From Caldisericota bacterium (GTDB taxonomy: Bacteria > Caldisericota > Caldisericia > Caldisericales > Caldisericaceae), in contig QMOQ01000003.1 of assembly GCA_003650285.1 (NCBI GenBank), positions 1 to 47,229 on the forward strand: a stretch of 47,229 bases of DNA, written 5' to 3'. Below the pieces are notes generated by a model, which worked only from the letters and a program-made list of their open reading frames with translations, was not told the DNA's origin and did not search any database. Position 1 is the first letter of the stretch, and every line of letters starts with the position of its first letter. The translations under genes were made by a program, and so were the position numbers. Of this stretch, positions 1 to 9,407 are shown piece after piece.

Positions 1-738
1 ATATTAGCACCTGATAGAACAAAGCTCAGCAAAAGACACGGTGCTACTTCAGTGGGCCAGTACAGAGAAATGGGCTTCCTTCCCGAAGCTCTCTTTAACT
101 ACCTTGCCCTTCTCGGATGGTCTTCTAAGGATGACAGAGAGTTTTTTACAAGAGAAGAACTCATTAAACTCTTTACTCTTGAAAGCGTTAACAAAGCTCC
201 TGCCATATTTGATATTGATAAACTTAAATGGATGAATCATCATTATATTTCAAAGGTAGACGATGAAAGACTTTGTAGGCTTGCTCTTCCATTTATGATA
301 GAGGAAAAATGGATTAAAGCAGACAGCAGTTGCTCTGAGAAGTTATTAAATATAGTCAACGCAGTAAAAGGTAATATGGAAACCATCAGTGACATAACAA
401 AGGTTGCTGCTCCTTTTTTTGAAGAGATTGACCTTGTTAAAACCGAAGAAAATCAAAGAATACTTGAACAGGAAGAAAATAAAATAGTATTTTCATACCT
501 AATTGAAAAATTGCAAGATATCGAGTTTACAGAAAGAGAAATGGATAAATTTATAAATAGTTTGAAAAGCGTGCTTAATCTTTCTGGAAAGAAAATATAT
601 CACCCAATGCGAGTTGCTCTTATTGGATCTAAAAATGGTCCGGAACTTACAAAAATTATACTGATACTCGGGAAAAAGCGAGTAATAGATAGGTTTAATA
701 AAGTGCTTAATAAGAATTTCACCGGGACGAATTTATAA
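1..738 (+). CDS. gltX: Glutamyl-tRNA synthetase, C-terminal part (5' truncated by window edge)
   Basis: Frame 1 is open from base 1 (ILAPDRTKLSKRHGATSVGQYREMGFLPEALFNYLALLGWS); KLSKRHG is the class I KMSKS-type motif, followed by the typical GluRS FNYLALLGWS segment. The track ORF at 52 is an internal start. Confidence 0.93.
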   Translation: MLAPDRTKLSKRHGATSVGQYREMGFLPEALFNYLALLGWSSKDDREFFTREELIKLFTLESVNKAPAIFDIDKLKWMNHHYISKVDDERLCRLALPFMIEEKWIKADSSCSEKLLNIVNAVKGNMETISDITKVAAPFFEEIDLVKTEENQRILEQEENKIVFSYLIEKLQDIEFTEREMDKFINSLKSVLNLSGKKIYHPMRVALIGSKNGPELTKIILILGKKRVIDRFNKVLNKNFTGTNL

Positions 739-764
739 AGAGTGTTTGAATGACTAAATTTTAT

Positions 765-2036
765 TTATAATCCTCTTACGATGACAATGGGGGTTTGTTG
801 GTCTTCATTTCCCGCAGGATTGTCAGAAAGTACTTTCTCCAGTTTATCCTTTGATACGCCCTTACTGTATCCTACTGCCCAGGCATCTCCAAGGTCGTTT
901 GCATCAATGATTGCTGCTCTGCAGCCAGTTCTCTCTGTGATTTTTTCACTTACTGTAAATGAATCCTTTGGTCCGGGTATGACAGCATAATCAAAAGGTG
1001 GGATTGCAGCAGGTGGATCATCTATTAGAGCAGCTTGTTCTCCTGCAATAATGTAAAACCAGCCCTTTTTACCAAAGATTCTTCCTATAGCCCCGGCTTT
1101 TGTCGCGAGGATAATACGTGTTTTACCTGCTTCTCTTATTGCTATTTCCATTGCTGCAGGGTTTGCAAGTGGTGCTGCCCCGCCAAATGGTACATCCTTA
1201 TGCGACACAAAATGCGAAACAAGTCTTGCAAGAAAGGATGGGAAAATTGTATCTACTGTTATCATTCTTTCCTCACACATTGCAGCAACACAGGAGGAAA
1301 TAGTAATAATGTCATTTTTTTTTCTTACGCTTTTTGTATACTTATCTATTATGTCGTAGAGGTTATCTCCCTCTTTTATAAGTGGCGTTTTTATGGGGAT
1401 TCTCTCTATATCGGGAATTGTTAACCTAACTTTTCTTTCTCTGAATGGGAAATCTTCGCTTTGGAAGTTTTTCTTTGCAAATTCATATAAATTTTTATAT
1501 CCAGGGTGGGCTTTTATTCCGAGTGTTAAAACTTTTATGGCACGTTCTTTTTTACCCTGGTTAATCAAAACTTCTGCAAATTTCTTAAAATCGGATGCAT
1601 AAAAATCAGATGGCTCAAGTGCAATAAATAATTCAAAATATTTTTCTGCATTGCCAAAATCTTTTTCTTCATAATTTATATTGGAAAGTCTTTTCAGAAA
1701 ATATCTGTAAGGGGACATTGTAGTTTTTATTGGTTTATCAAACAATGCAAGTCCTTCTTCATATACTTTAATGGCGTTGTCCGCATCTTCTAAGTCAAAA
1801 TAGTATAGGTCTCCGAGCATTAAATAGAGCCATCTATTATCTGGATTTGCCCTAATTCCGTCTTTTAGTACGGCTATTGCTTTTTCTTTTTCACCTGATT
1901 TAAGGTATAGTTTTGAGAGCAAATGGTGTGCCCCTACTCGATTTTTTTTATGTGTGTTTATAAACTCTTTGAGTAGCTCTATTGCTTTTGCTCTATTGTT
2001 TTCTTTTATTTTTTTTGCTTTTTCTATAACGTTCAT
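765..2036 (-). CDS. TPR-repeat protein fused to a coenzyme F420-0:gamma-glutamyl ligase (CofE)-like domain
   Basis: N-terminal ~200 aa show TPR-like periodicity (AIAVLKDGIRANPDNRWLYLMLGDLYY...). C-terminal ~220 aa resemble CofE-like proteins (IPIKTPLIKEGDNLYDIIDKYTKSVRKKNDIITIS..., YAVIPGPKDSFTVSEKITERTGCRAAIIDANDLG). Confidence 0.65.
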   Translation of the reverse strand: MNVIEKAKKIKENNRAKAIELLKEFINTHKKNRVGAHHLLSKLYLKSGEKEKAIAVLKDGIRANPDNRWLYLMLGDLYYFDLEDADNAIKVYEEGLALFDKPIKTTMSPYRYFLKRLSNINYEEKDFGNAEKYFELFIALEPSDFYASDFKKFAEVLINQGKKERAIKVLTLGIKAHPGYKNLYEFAKKNFQSEDFPFRERKVRLTIPDIERIPIKTPLIKEGDNLYDIIDKYTKSVRKKNDIITISSCVAAMCEERMITVDTIFPSFLARLVSHFVSHKDVPFGGAAPLANPAAMEIAIREAGKTRIILATKAGAIGRIFGKKGWFYIIAGEQAALIDDPPAAIPPFDYAVIPGPKDSFTVSEKITERTGCRAAIIDANDLGDAWAVGYSKGVSKDKLEKVLSDNPAGNEDQQTPIVIVRGL

Positions 2037-2213
2037 AAGGCAAACTCTCCCATCCTACTTTATATTGTTTTTTAACGAATTTTTACGTTTTATTGGTACA
2101 AGCATATACTTTATGATATCTTTTTCATTTCTGCAGTAATTTTTCTATAATATTAATCTTTTTAAATTTGATAAACAGTATACAGAAAAGCTTTATATAT
2201 ACAAGTTTTTATT

Positions 2214-2984
2214 TTATAAATCCTTTTTGTCTTGATTGTCTTTCTTCAGTTTTATACCCTTACTTTTTAAAAATACTTTAAAACATTTAACTGCTTTGTT
2301 AACTGATTCTTTTTCTCCCATTAGTTTAATCTTAAGAAACGAATTTTTAAATATAGGCGGATAGGAAGCAGTTTTTATTTTATATTTTGTTTCGAGCATT
2401 TCAAGAAAGTCGACAAGATCAGATTCCTTGAGTGGGACAAAAAATGCTTTTTCAAAAACCCTTTTTCCACTTGTTAGTAACGGCAATACATACTGAGTAA
2501 ACATTGCATTAAATTCTTGAGGTACACCGGGTAGAATAAAAAGATGTTTATTGGTTATTTTAAGATGCATCCCGGGAGATACGCCGATTTCATTTTTTAT
2601 GGGAATTGCACCCTCAATTGCGTAGGACATTCTTTCTATATAATTTTTATTTGCTTGTTGTCTGATTTTCTTTAAGCTATTTAATACATAACATTGTACC
2701 GTTTTATCTTTTACGAGTGGTTTTCCCAATGTCTTTGAAACAGTTACCAGCGTAATATCGTCGGGGGTTAGGCCAAGTCCTCCAGATGTGATTAAAACAT
2801 CAGAATATGCTATAAGAAAAAGCAAGCCTTCTTTTACGGAGGCCTCACTATCTCCCGTGAGAAGCAATTTGTTTAAATAGAGATGTTTCTTCTTTAGTTT
2901 CGAAATTACAAAATGGGCATTGAGATCCTCTCTTTCATTGCGGAGGAGTTCATCTCCAATAATCATTAAGCTTGTTTTCATCAA
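2214..2984 (-). CDS. CinA/MoaB-type molybdopterin-binding domain protein
   Basis: MIIGDELL start, DVLITSGGLGLTPDDIT and HLFILPGVPQEFNAMF motifs typical of the CinA N-terminal domain; no C-terminal PncC deamidase domain. Confidence 0.85.
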   Translation of the reverse strand: MMKTSLMIIGDELLRNEREDLNAHFVISKLKKKHLYLNKLLLTGDSEASVKEGLLFLIAYSDVLITSGGLGLTPDDITLVTVSKTLGKPLVKDKTVQCYVLNSLKKIRQQANKNYIERMSYAIEGAIPIKNEIGVSPGMHLKITNKHLFILPGVPQEFNAMFTQYVLPLLTSGKRVFEKAFFVPLKESDLVDFLEMLETKYKIKTASYPPIFKNSFLKIKLMGEKESVNKAVKCFKVFLKSKGIKLKKDNQDKKDL

Positions 2985-4198
2985 GCGCCAAATTTTTTTA
3001 GTTTTAAGGAGTGAGCAAGCATTAAGACAATTTCATTTTTTGCCTCAAATCTGCCAAGTCCTCCTTTGGTTCCAATTTCTCTCTCTGAAAAATATTCTGT
3101 TCGGTCAGGGCGTGCATAAGGTGAAAAAAGAACAAATGGCACTCCATGAAAGCTATGTTGTTTCATTATGGCAGGTGTAGAATGGTCGCATGTAATAGTT
3201 AGCACGGTAGGATTCAATTTAAGTATTTCAGGAATAATTTTTTCATCTACTTCTTCTATAAGGCGTACTTTGGCGTCGAAGTTTCCGTCTTCACCATACG
3301 AATCTGTTTTCTTTATATGAAAGTAGAAAAAATCATATTTATCATAATTTTCTTTAAGTGTTTTTAATTCATCCATGATATCTGTACTGCCTACATCTAA
3401 TATGTCCATACCAACGAGTTTGGCGAGCCCCTTGTACATAGGGTATGTTGCAATAGCTACTGGTTTTAAGCCGTATATTTCTGTCATTGTCTGTATTTTA
3501 GGATATGAAGAAAATCCTCGCAACAGTAATCCATTGGCTGGATGTTGGTCTTTTATAATACTGTTTGCTTTTTCAATAAATTCATTCACTATTTTGGCAC
3601 TTTTTTTTGCTTTTGCGTCTAAGAAATTGCATTTTAGCGGGGCAACGCCAGTAGCTTGTGGGTCAGTATCGGTAAGTTCATCTGAAAGATCTTCTCCTCT
3701 GAAAACTGCGACGAACCGATAATCCATCACAGGCTTTATAAATATTTCAGTATCATAAATTTTCTTTATCTTATTTTGTATCATTTCAGTAAGTTTTTTA
3801 CAGTGTTCTGTTGGTATTCTGCCAGCTCTTCGGTCAAGTATTTTATTGGTACTATCAAGTGTTGCAAAATTACCCCTTACTGCTATATCGCCCTGCTTTA
3901 GCGGAAAACCAATACCTAAAGCAGCCAAAATGCCTCTGCCTATTATGTATTTGATAGGATCGTAACCAAAAATGCTGAGATGTCCGGGTCCTGATCCGGG
4001 AGTAATGCCCATTGAAACAGGATCTGCAATACCTGTAATGGAATTTCTTGTTATGAAATCAAAATTTGGAGCATATGCAGTTTCAATCTCTGTTTTGCCT
4101 AACTTGTTTGGTATACCTCCAACACCATCTAACACCATGAGGATTATTTTATTATTGTTTTTTACTATTAAATTTTTGATGAATTCTTGCGATATCAC
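2981..4198 (-). CDS. apgM: 2,3-bisphosphoglycerate-independent phosphoglycerate mutase, archaeal-type (ApgM family)
   Basis: ILMVLDGVGG, GITPGSGPGHLSIFGYDP, ITCDHSTPAIMKQHSFHGVPFVLFSP; 4-bp ATGA-type overlap with the upstream gene. Confidence 0.9.
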   Translation of the reverse strand: MISQEFIKNLIVKNNNKIILMVLDGVGGIPNKLGKTEIETAYAPNFDFITRNSITGIADPVSMGITPGSGPGHLSIFGYDPIKYIIGRGILAALGIGFPLKQGDIAVRGNFATLDSTNKILDRRAGRIPTEHCKKLTEMIQNKIKKIYDTEIFIKPVMDYRFVAVFRGEDLSDELTDTDPQATGVAPLKCNFLDAKAKKSAKIVNEFIEKANSIIKDQHPANGLLLRGFSSYPKIQTMTEIYGLKPVAIATYPMYKGLAKLVGMDILDVGSTDIMDELKTLKENYDKYDFFYFHIKKTDSYGEDGNFDAKVRLIEEVDEKIIPEILKLNPTVLTITCDHSTPAIMKQHSFHGVPFVLFSPYARPDRTEYFSEREIGTKGGLGRFEAKNEIVLMLAHSLKLKKFGA

Positions 4199-5721
4199 TT
4201 TTCTTCTCCTTTTTCATATTTTGTTGCATCTCCTTGCATAGGCATAAGATACCTATTATCCATCATCCACTCGAATATTTTTGAAATTTTCGCATATGTA
4301 TACTCTTCTTCTATATCTTTATATTCAATTTCTACGAGGTTATTGTCTTCGATGAGGAATAGATACTGGATAATAATATCTCCTCCAAGAGGAGCATCTC
4401 TGTTTTTATCTACATAGAGATTTAAAATCTCAAAATGTGGTATTTGAGTTGGATTGATTCTTCCTTCTTTTGCAGCATTGTCAATCTTTTCATGAAGAGC
4501 GGCGGTATCTTGGAAATCTTTTGTAAGAATGAGTGCAACATCTGAATCGTATTCTATGTCTCCTCCGCCTGTGCAGTTAAACATGGTAGGTCTTGTTGTA
4601 CTTTTTTTTGAATCAAGGCGACATCCTTCTTTATCAAATGAAGAAACAGCAAAAACTGGACATTTTAACTCCATAGACAAACTTGCTAGACCACCCGAAA
4701 CATCATCTACTTGTTGAGCAAGATCCTGGTAAAGAATTGGAGTAGGAACTTTTTGCAGGTAATCGACAAATATTACTATTTTGTCTGTGTTTGCTTCCTG
4801 CATGACTGAAAAAGCGTGGCTCTTTATTCTATTAATGGTATCCTCTCTTCTTCCTTCGACAAGGTAGAGATAGTTCATATAACTTTCTGTTTTTGCATAG
4901 CCGCGGTTAAATCTTTCCTTAAGCTCTGAATTGCTTATAATATTTGTTGTTTCAAGCACATAAGGAGGTATCAATGTTTCTTGAGAAAAAATTCGCAGAA
5001 ATAAAACTCTTGAAGTTTGTTCCCATGAATAAAATAGAACAGGTATATGTTCATTGCTTGCAATATACGAAGCGACTCTTAGCATAAGGTTTGTTTTACC
5101 TCTCCGGGGTGCACCTGCTAACGCATAATAAAATCCGGGCCTTGCACCAGAAAGAGTTTCATTCAGGCAACGAAATGGCTCTAAAGAGTATCCAAGAATA
5201 AAATTTTTATTAGATTCTCTTGATTCAACTTCTGAAGAGAACATGATAAGCTGTGTTCGTACGGGGCTAAGTCTTTTTTTAACTCTTTTTCGCATGATAT
5301 CGTGAACTTCATTAATTATTTCTCCTGTAAATTCTGTAAGATCTTTTTTCTGCTCCCTTTCCTTTATATAAGATTCTATATGTTTTCCTATGGACATAAG
5401 CCTTTCTTCTGATTTCCTTTTTTTGAGAATGTCTATATATAAAACAAGTGATTCAAGGTTTAATGGTGTAATTGTTGCAGCTTTATCAACTAATTTGCCC
5501 AAGTTTGTCGTGTATATTCCACTTTCCTCAAATTCCGTTTTTATTAAAGTAGGTTCTGGGATTTCTTCTTTTTTACCATATTTTTTAAGGATATAGCCAA
5601 CAAGGATTTTTTCTTCATAAGCAGTAAAAAGATCTTTTTCTAAACCATTTTTTATGCTGCTAAGCAAAAGGAATTTATCCTTAAGTATGGAACCAATTAA
5701 TTTTATTGCGATTTCATCCAT
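4195..5721 (-). CDS. DnaB-like helicase / RecA-fold ATPase
   Basis: Walker A AGAPRRGKTNLMLRVA, H1a-like FYSWEQTSRVLFLRIFS, Walker B KIVIFVDYLQKV, H4-like GGGDIEYDSDVALIL, Arg-finger-like VDKNRDAPLGG. Confidence 0.75.
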   Translation of the reverse strand: MDEIAIKLIGSILKDKFLLLSSIKNGLEKDLFTAYEEKILVGYILKKYGKKEEIPEPTLIKTEFEESGIYTTNLGKLVDKAATITPLNLESLVLYIDILKKRKSEERLMSIGKHIESYIKEREQKKDLTEFTGEIINEVHDIMRKRVKKRLSPVRTQLIMFSSEVESRESNKNFILGYSLEPFRCLNETLSGARPGFYYALAGAPRRGKTNLMLRVASYIASNEHIPVLFYSWEQTSRVLFLRIFSQETLIPPYVLETTNIISNSELKERFNRGYAKTESYMNYLYLVEGRREDTINRIKSHAFSVMQEANTDKIVIFVDYLQKVPTPILYQDLAQQVDDVSGGLASLSMELKCPVFAVSSFDKEGCRLDSKKSTTRPTMFNCTGGGDIEYDSDVALILTKDFQDTAALHEKIDNAAKEGRINPTQIPHFEILNLYVDKNRDAPLGGDIIIQYLFLIEDNNLVEIEYKDIEEEYTYAKISKIFEWMMDNRYLMPMQGDATKYEKGEEK

Positions 5722-7190
5722 TCTATCCCTCCTATAATATTTTTTATTATAATTATATTCATTATATCATTAAAATGAAATAATGATTTATCCAGTAAAA
5801 TAAAATCTGCAAGATAACCATTTTTGATTTTTCCACTTACATTTTCTGCAAAGCTTGCAAATGCACTGCCAGTTGTGTATGCATCAAAAGCTTCTTTTCT
5901 GGAAATACATTCTTCTGGTACAAAAGGGTTTGTGCTGTTTGGCGAAATCCTGGTAGTAGCAGCATATATGCCTTGAAGCGGAGATGCATCCTCAACAGGT
6001 GCATCAGAGCCGAATGCAAGCAGTTTACCGCTGTTTAAAACTGTTTTCCATGGATATGCATATCTGTAATTTCCTATCAATTTTTTAACAAGAGCGGCAT
6101 CTGCAGTGGCATGTATTGGTTGCATGGATGCTATACAATGAGTCCTTTGAAGCAGCGAGAGATCTTTTTCATTGATGAACTGGAGATGCTCGATTCTGTT
6201 TCGCATTTTTTGATTTCCAAAACGACTAAAAAGGCTCATTACAGTATGTACAGCCTTATCTCCAATTGCATGTACGGCAACCTGGATATCATTTTCATTT
6301 GCAAGACTTATTATATTATTCAATTCGTCTTTTTCCATTGTGAAAGAGGAAGGAAATCCATTTACTCTGTACATGGCAGCAGTTTGTGAGCCAAGTGAGC
6401 CATCCATGAAGCATTTTAGTGGGCCGAAGCGTAAGTTTTTATCACCCAATCCGGTATGTATTTTCTCATTAATGACATCCCCTAGTGAGTTCTTTTCAAT
6501 GCCTTGATATATACGTATTTTTAAATCTTTATTTTTGTTTATATTATTTAAAAGCGGGTAGATAGAAAAATCAAAGTTTGTGGCGGAAACAATGCCTCTT
6601 TTTAACAGATACTTTTCTGCGTTTTTTACATCTTTTATAGATATTTGTCTTTCTTTTATGCTTTTAACGAGCTCGATAGCACGGTCTTTTAATATTCCAA
6701 TAAATTTTCCTTTATTTTTTACTAACACATCACCTCTAATTCTTTTTAGAGCGATTTGTTTTTCTTTTAAAGCTGCTTTGTTTACAAAAACCGAATGCTC
6801 ATCTTTACTCTGTATGAAAACTGGTTTTTTATTGTATTCAAAGAGTTTTTCCCATTCATTTCTGGAAAAATTATTGAAGTTAAGGTTGTAGATGTAGACA
6901 AAATTTTTGTCATTTCCTTCAATTAAACGTTTGACACATTGATAGCTTTTACAGTTAGTAGCATTCTCAGAGGAAAGGAGTAGCGCGATTTCTTTTATAT
7001 GCACATGTGCGTCGTTAAAACCGGGGTACAAGAAACCATCATATTTTTTTTCCCGGACAAATGGAAATTGTTGTTTTATTAGATTTCTTTTGCCAATTAC
7101 TTGTATTATCCCATTCTCCACAACAACTGAATAATCTTTTTTTTCTGTCTTGTTGATATAAATTGAATCAGCAGAAAAAATCGTTTTCAT
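5703..7190 (-). CDS. Amidohydrolase family 3 (YtcJ-like) metal-dependent hydrolase
   Basis: YPGFNDAHVHIKE, GPLKCFMDGSLGSQTAAM, AVHAIGDKAVHTV, NRIEHLQF, FGSDAPVEDASPLQGIYAA are diagnostic of this family. Confidence 0.88.
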   Translation of the reverse strand: MKTIFSADSIYINKTEKKDYSVVVENGIIQVIGKRNLIKQQFPFVREKKYDGFLYPGFNDAHVHIKEIALLLSSENATNCKSYQCVKRLIEGNDKNFVYIYNLNFNNFSRNEWEKLFEYNKKPVFIQSKDEHSVFVNKAALKEKQIALKRIRGDVLVKNKGKFIGILKDRAIELVKSIKERQISIKDVKNAEKYLLKRGIVSATNFDFSIYPLLNNINKNKDLKIRIYQGIEKNSLGDVINEKIHTGLGDKNLRFGPLKCFMDGSLGSQTAAMYRVNGFPSSFTMEKDELNNIISLANENDIQVAVHAIGDKAVHTVMSLFSRFGNQKMRNRIEHLQFINEKDLSLLQRTHCIASMQPIHATADAALVKKLIGNYRYAYPWKTVLNSGKLLAFGSDAPVEDASPLQGIYAATTRISPNSTNPFVPEECISRKEAFDAYTTGSAFASFAENVSGKIKNGYLADFILLDKSLFHFNDIMNIIIIKNIIGGIEWMKSQ

Positions 7191-8467
7191 TGTCTTGTTA
7201 GAAGAAATTCTTCTTTGTTAATAATAAGTTTGACTTTTTTTACATTAGGCAACTCTGTGTATGAAAGCATGATTTGCTGTTTGATTTTGTCTATATTAAA
7301 GTTTACATCTTCGGGAATAGATATTTCCATAATAAGAGTAAAATTTTCTGTTCTGTAAGAAAGAAGTGTGCTATTTTCGGGTAAGTATGTATCAAATTCT
7401 GAAGAGTCTTTTAATAGGATAAACAGTGTTTCTATAGGATTTTGTGAGTTTATTGTTTTTACAACGGGCATAAAAAATTGTTCTTCTCCTTCTGTATAAA
7501 CATAATATGGGATTATTGCTTCGCCTTCTTCAGTTAGTGCAAAAAAGCGTTTTATAGGGTGTGATATGTTAGTACTGCCAAAAAGAGTGGGAACAACCTT
7601 TCCGTCTATTAAAATCTGAACAGATGTAATATCCGGTAATTCTGTGAGCGTATTTACTATTGAAAGCACTGTGAGATATTCAGCATGAGATCCCAGTGGA
7701 TGGTTAAGTATATCTAATGAGAAATCAATAGTGACAATGCCACCTGATTGAATATAAAAATCATTCAGTATGTCAATGTCTTCTGGAAAAGGAGAGCTGA
7801 GGCCTTTTAGTGACCCATAAAAAAGCTCTTGAAGAATTTCTTTTGTTAATGCAACTGGATCAGTTTTTGGGATTATCTCTCTTTTTTCAAGGAGAAGGTT
7901 GCCCCCATTTAGATTAGAGAAATACAGGAGCACTTCTTTTCCTTGTGGTAAAACTCCCGAATAGTGTGCAATAGGGTGATCAATTTGAATGTAATGATTA
8001 AAATAATCCTTCTTTTCATTATCTATTAAAATCTGAACTGATGTAATATCTGGCAATTCTGTGAGAGTGTTTACTAATCCATATACTCTTATGGCTTCTT
8101 TTCTGACACTGAGTGATGCGATTTTTGTAGCTGCTTCATTTAAATTTAACGTGCATACTCCATCCTCTATGTTTATCGATTTTACAACGGTATCGCTATT
8201 TAAAGGAGAGAATAGGTCGTTCTGTACAGGTGTTTTAAGTGTGTCTATTATTTTTATTACGGCGAGCGTATTGCTGCTGGGAATTTTGATTTCTTTTTCC
8301 GTTGGTATGAGTTCTTTTCCTATAGGGTCATAGTAGTAGAGTTTTACTATAGTTTTCTTACCCGTCGTTTTTAAACGAAGATTTAAATAAAGATAGGAAC
8401 CTGTTAGAATGATTGCAACAAATAGAATCAGAGCAATTAAACGGACCACTGTTTTTTTATTCTTCAT
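7187..8467 (-). CDS. Membrane-anchored protein with repeated GerMN domains
   Basis: N-terminal TM helix; two copies of VNTLTELPDITSVQILID in GerMN-like context; third GerMN-like segment at the C-terminus (LSYTELPNVKKVKLIINKEE). Confidence 0.8.
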   Translation of the reverse strand: MKNKKTVVRLIALILFVAIILTGSYLYLNLRLKTTGKKTIVKLYYYDPIGKELIPTEKEIKIPSSNTLAVIKIIDTLKTPVQNDLFSPLNSDTVVKSINIEDGVCTLNLNEAATKIASLSVRKEAIRVYGLVNTLTELPDITSVQILIDNEKKDYFNHYIQIDHPIAHYSGVLPQGKEVLLYFSNLNGGNLLLEKREIIPKTDPVALTKEILQELFYGSLKGLSSPFPEDIDILNDFYIQSGGIVTIDFSLDILNHPLGSHAEYLTVLSIVNTLTELPDITSVQILIDGKVVPTLFGSTNISHPIKRFFALTEEGEAIIPYYVYTEGEEQFFMPVVKTINSQNPIETLFILLKDSSEFDTYLPENSTLLSYRTENFTLIMEISIPEDVNFNIDKIKQQIMLSYTELPNVKKVKLIINKEEFLLTRQ

Positions 8468-8518
8468 ATTTTTATTGTACCTTTAAAATTATTTTTTAAA
8501 ACATATTTTTTTAGAGAG

Positions 8519-9226
8519 TTATATTCTTAGGTAACAATGTTTTACATTTTTTTTAATTTCTTCACAAAATGCATGCATTTCTTCTTTAGAAAAAGCTTTT
8601 TCGTTTTTGAATTTTTCAGAAACTGTTTTATCATAATGTGCGTTTTGCAGATAGTATCGTTTTGCTCCTTTTATAAGCAGTCCAATTTTTCTGAAACTGT
8701 CTTTTGTATGAATTTTTTTTATCGCTGTGGTTCTGAATTCATAATCTGGAGCATATTGCATTATAATATTTATACTTTCACTGATTTTATTTGTATCTAC
8801 TATTGTTCCGCAAACTTCCGAGTAGTTTTCAAGAGGCGCTTTTATATCCACAGCAAAGTAATCAACGAGTTGCTCGTCTATTAATTTCTTTATTATATCT
8901 GGATTTGAGCCATTTGAATCGATCTTGATAAGATACCCCATTTTTTTTATTTGTTTAATTGTTTTTAGCAGGCCTTCTTGCATAGTAGGTTCTCCTCCAG
9001 TTAATTCTACAGCTTCAAGTAAGCCCTTTCTTTTTTTTAAAAATGAAAGCACATTGCTAACGGGAATAGGTGGTTCAAAAAGGTGGGGTAATACGAGTTC
9101 GGGGTTGTGGCAATATGGACATCTGAAATTACACCCCTGAGTGAATATGATGGCGCATGTTTTGCCAGGATAGTCGATTAAGGAAAACTTATTAAATCCA
9201 CCAATGCTTATTGTATTTTTTATCAT
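8519..9226 (-). CDS. Radical SAM protein, anaerobic ribonucleotide reductase activase-like (NrdG family)
   Basis: KFSLIDYPGKTCAIIFTQGCNFRCPYCHNPEL (CxxxCxxC), VELTGGEPTMQ, FAVDIKAP. Confidence 0.85.
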   Translation of the reverse strand: MIKNTISIGGFNKFSLIDYPGKTCAIIFTQGCNFRCPYCHNPELVLPHLFEPPIPVSNVLSFLKKRKGLLEAVELTGGEPTMQEGLLKTIKQIKKMGYLIKIDSNGSNPDIIKKLIDEQLVDYFAVDIKAPLENYSEVCGTIVDTNKISESINIIMQYAPDYEFRTTAIKKIHTKDSFRKIGLLIKGAKRYYLQNAHYDKTVSEKFKNEKAFSKEEMHAFCEEIKKNVKHCYLRI

Positions 9227-9358
9227 TTTTTATTTGTTGTGAAATTCTTGTTGATAATATTTTGGGTTCCAGGTAGCAAACAAAAATATTTACAGCCAGA
9301 AAGTATAGGAATCCTCATTAACCCTCCTTTTTCAACATTTTACTATTTTTTCATTTTC

Positions 9359-9386
9359 TTGCAATAAATGTCTAATCATTTAAAAT
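9359..9386 (+). promoter_or_regulatory. Putative sigma70-type promoter for pth-mfd-mazG: TTGCAA-N16-TAAAAT
   Basis: TTGCAA 9359-9364, TAAAAT 9381-9386, upstream of the SD-like GGTGAG at 9395. Confidence 0.5.
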
Positions 9387-9407
9387 GATTACTTGGTGAG
9401 ATATGAT

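Noticed and set aside
1035-1424. 129-aa Cys/Tyr-rich plus-strand ORF
   Set aside because: Antisense to the TPR-CofE-like gene; the Cys-rich composition is a shadow-frame artefact, not a metallopeptide.
9393-9407. TTG start for pth at 9393
   Set aside because: ATG at 9408 has a correctly spaced GGTGAG, and family members begin near MYGIIGLGN.
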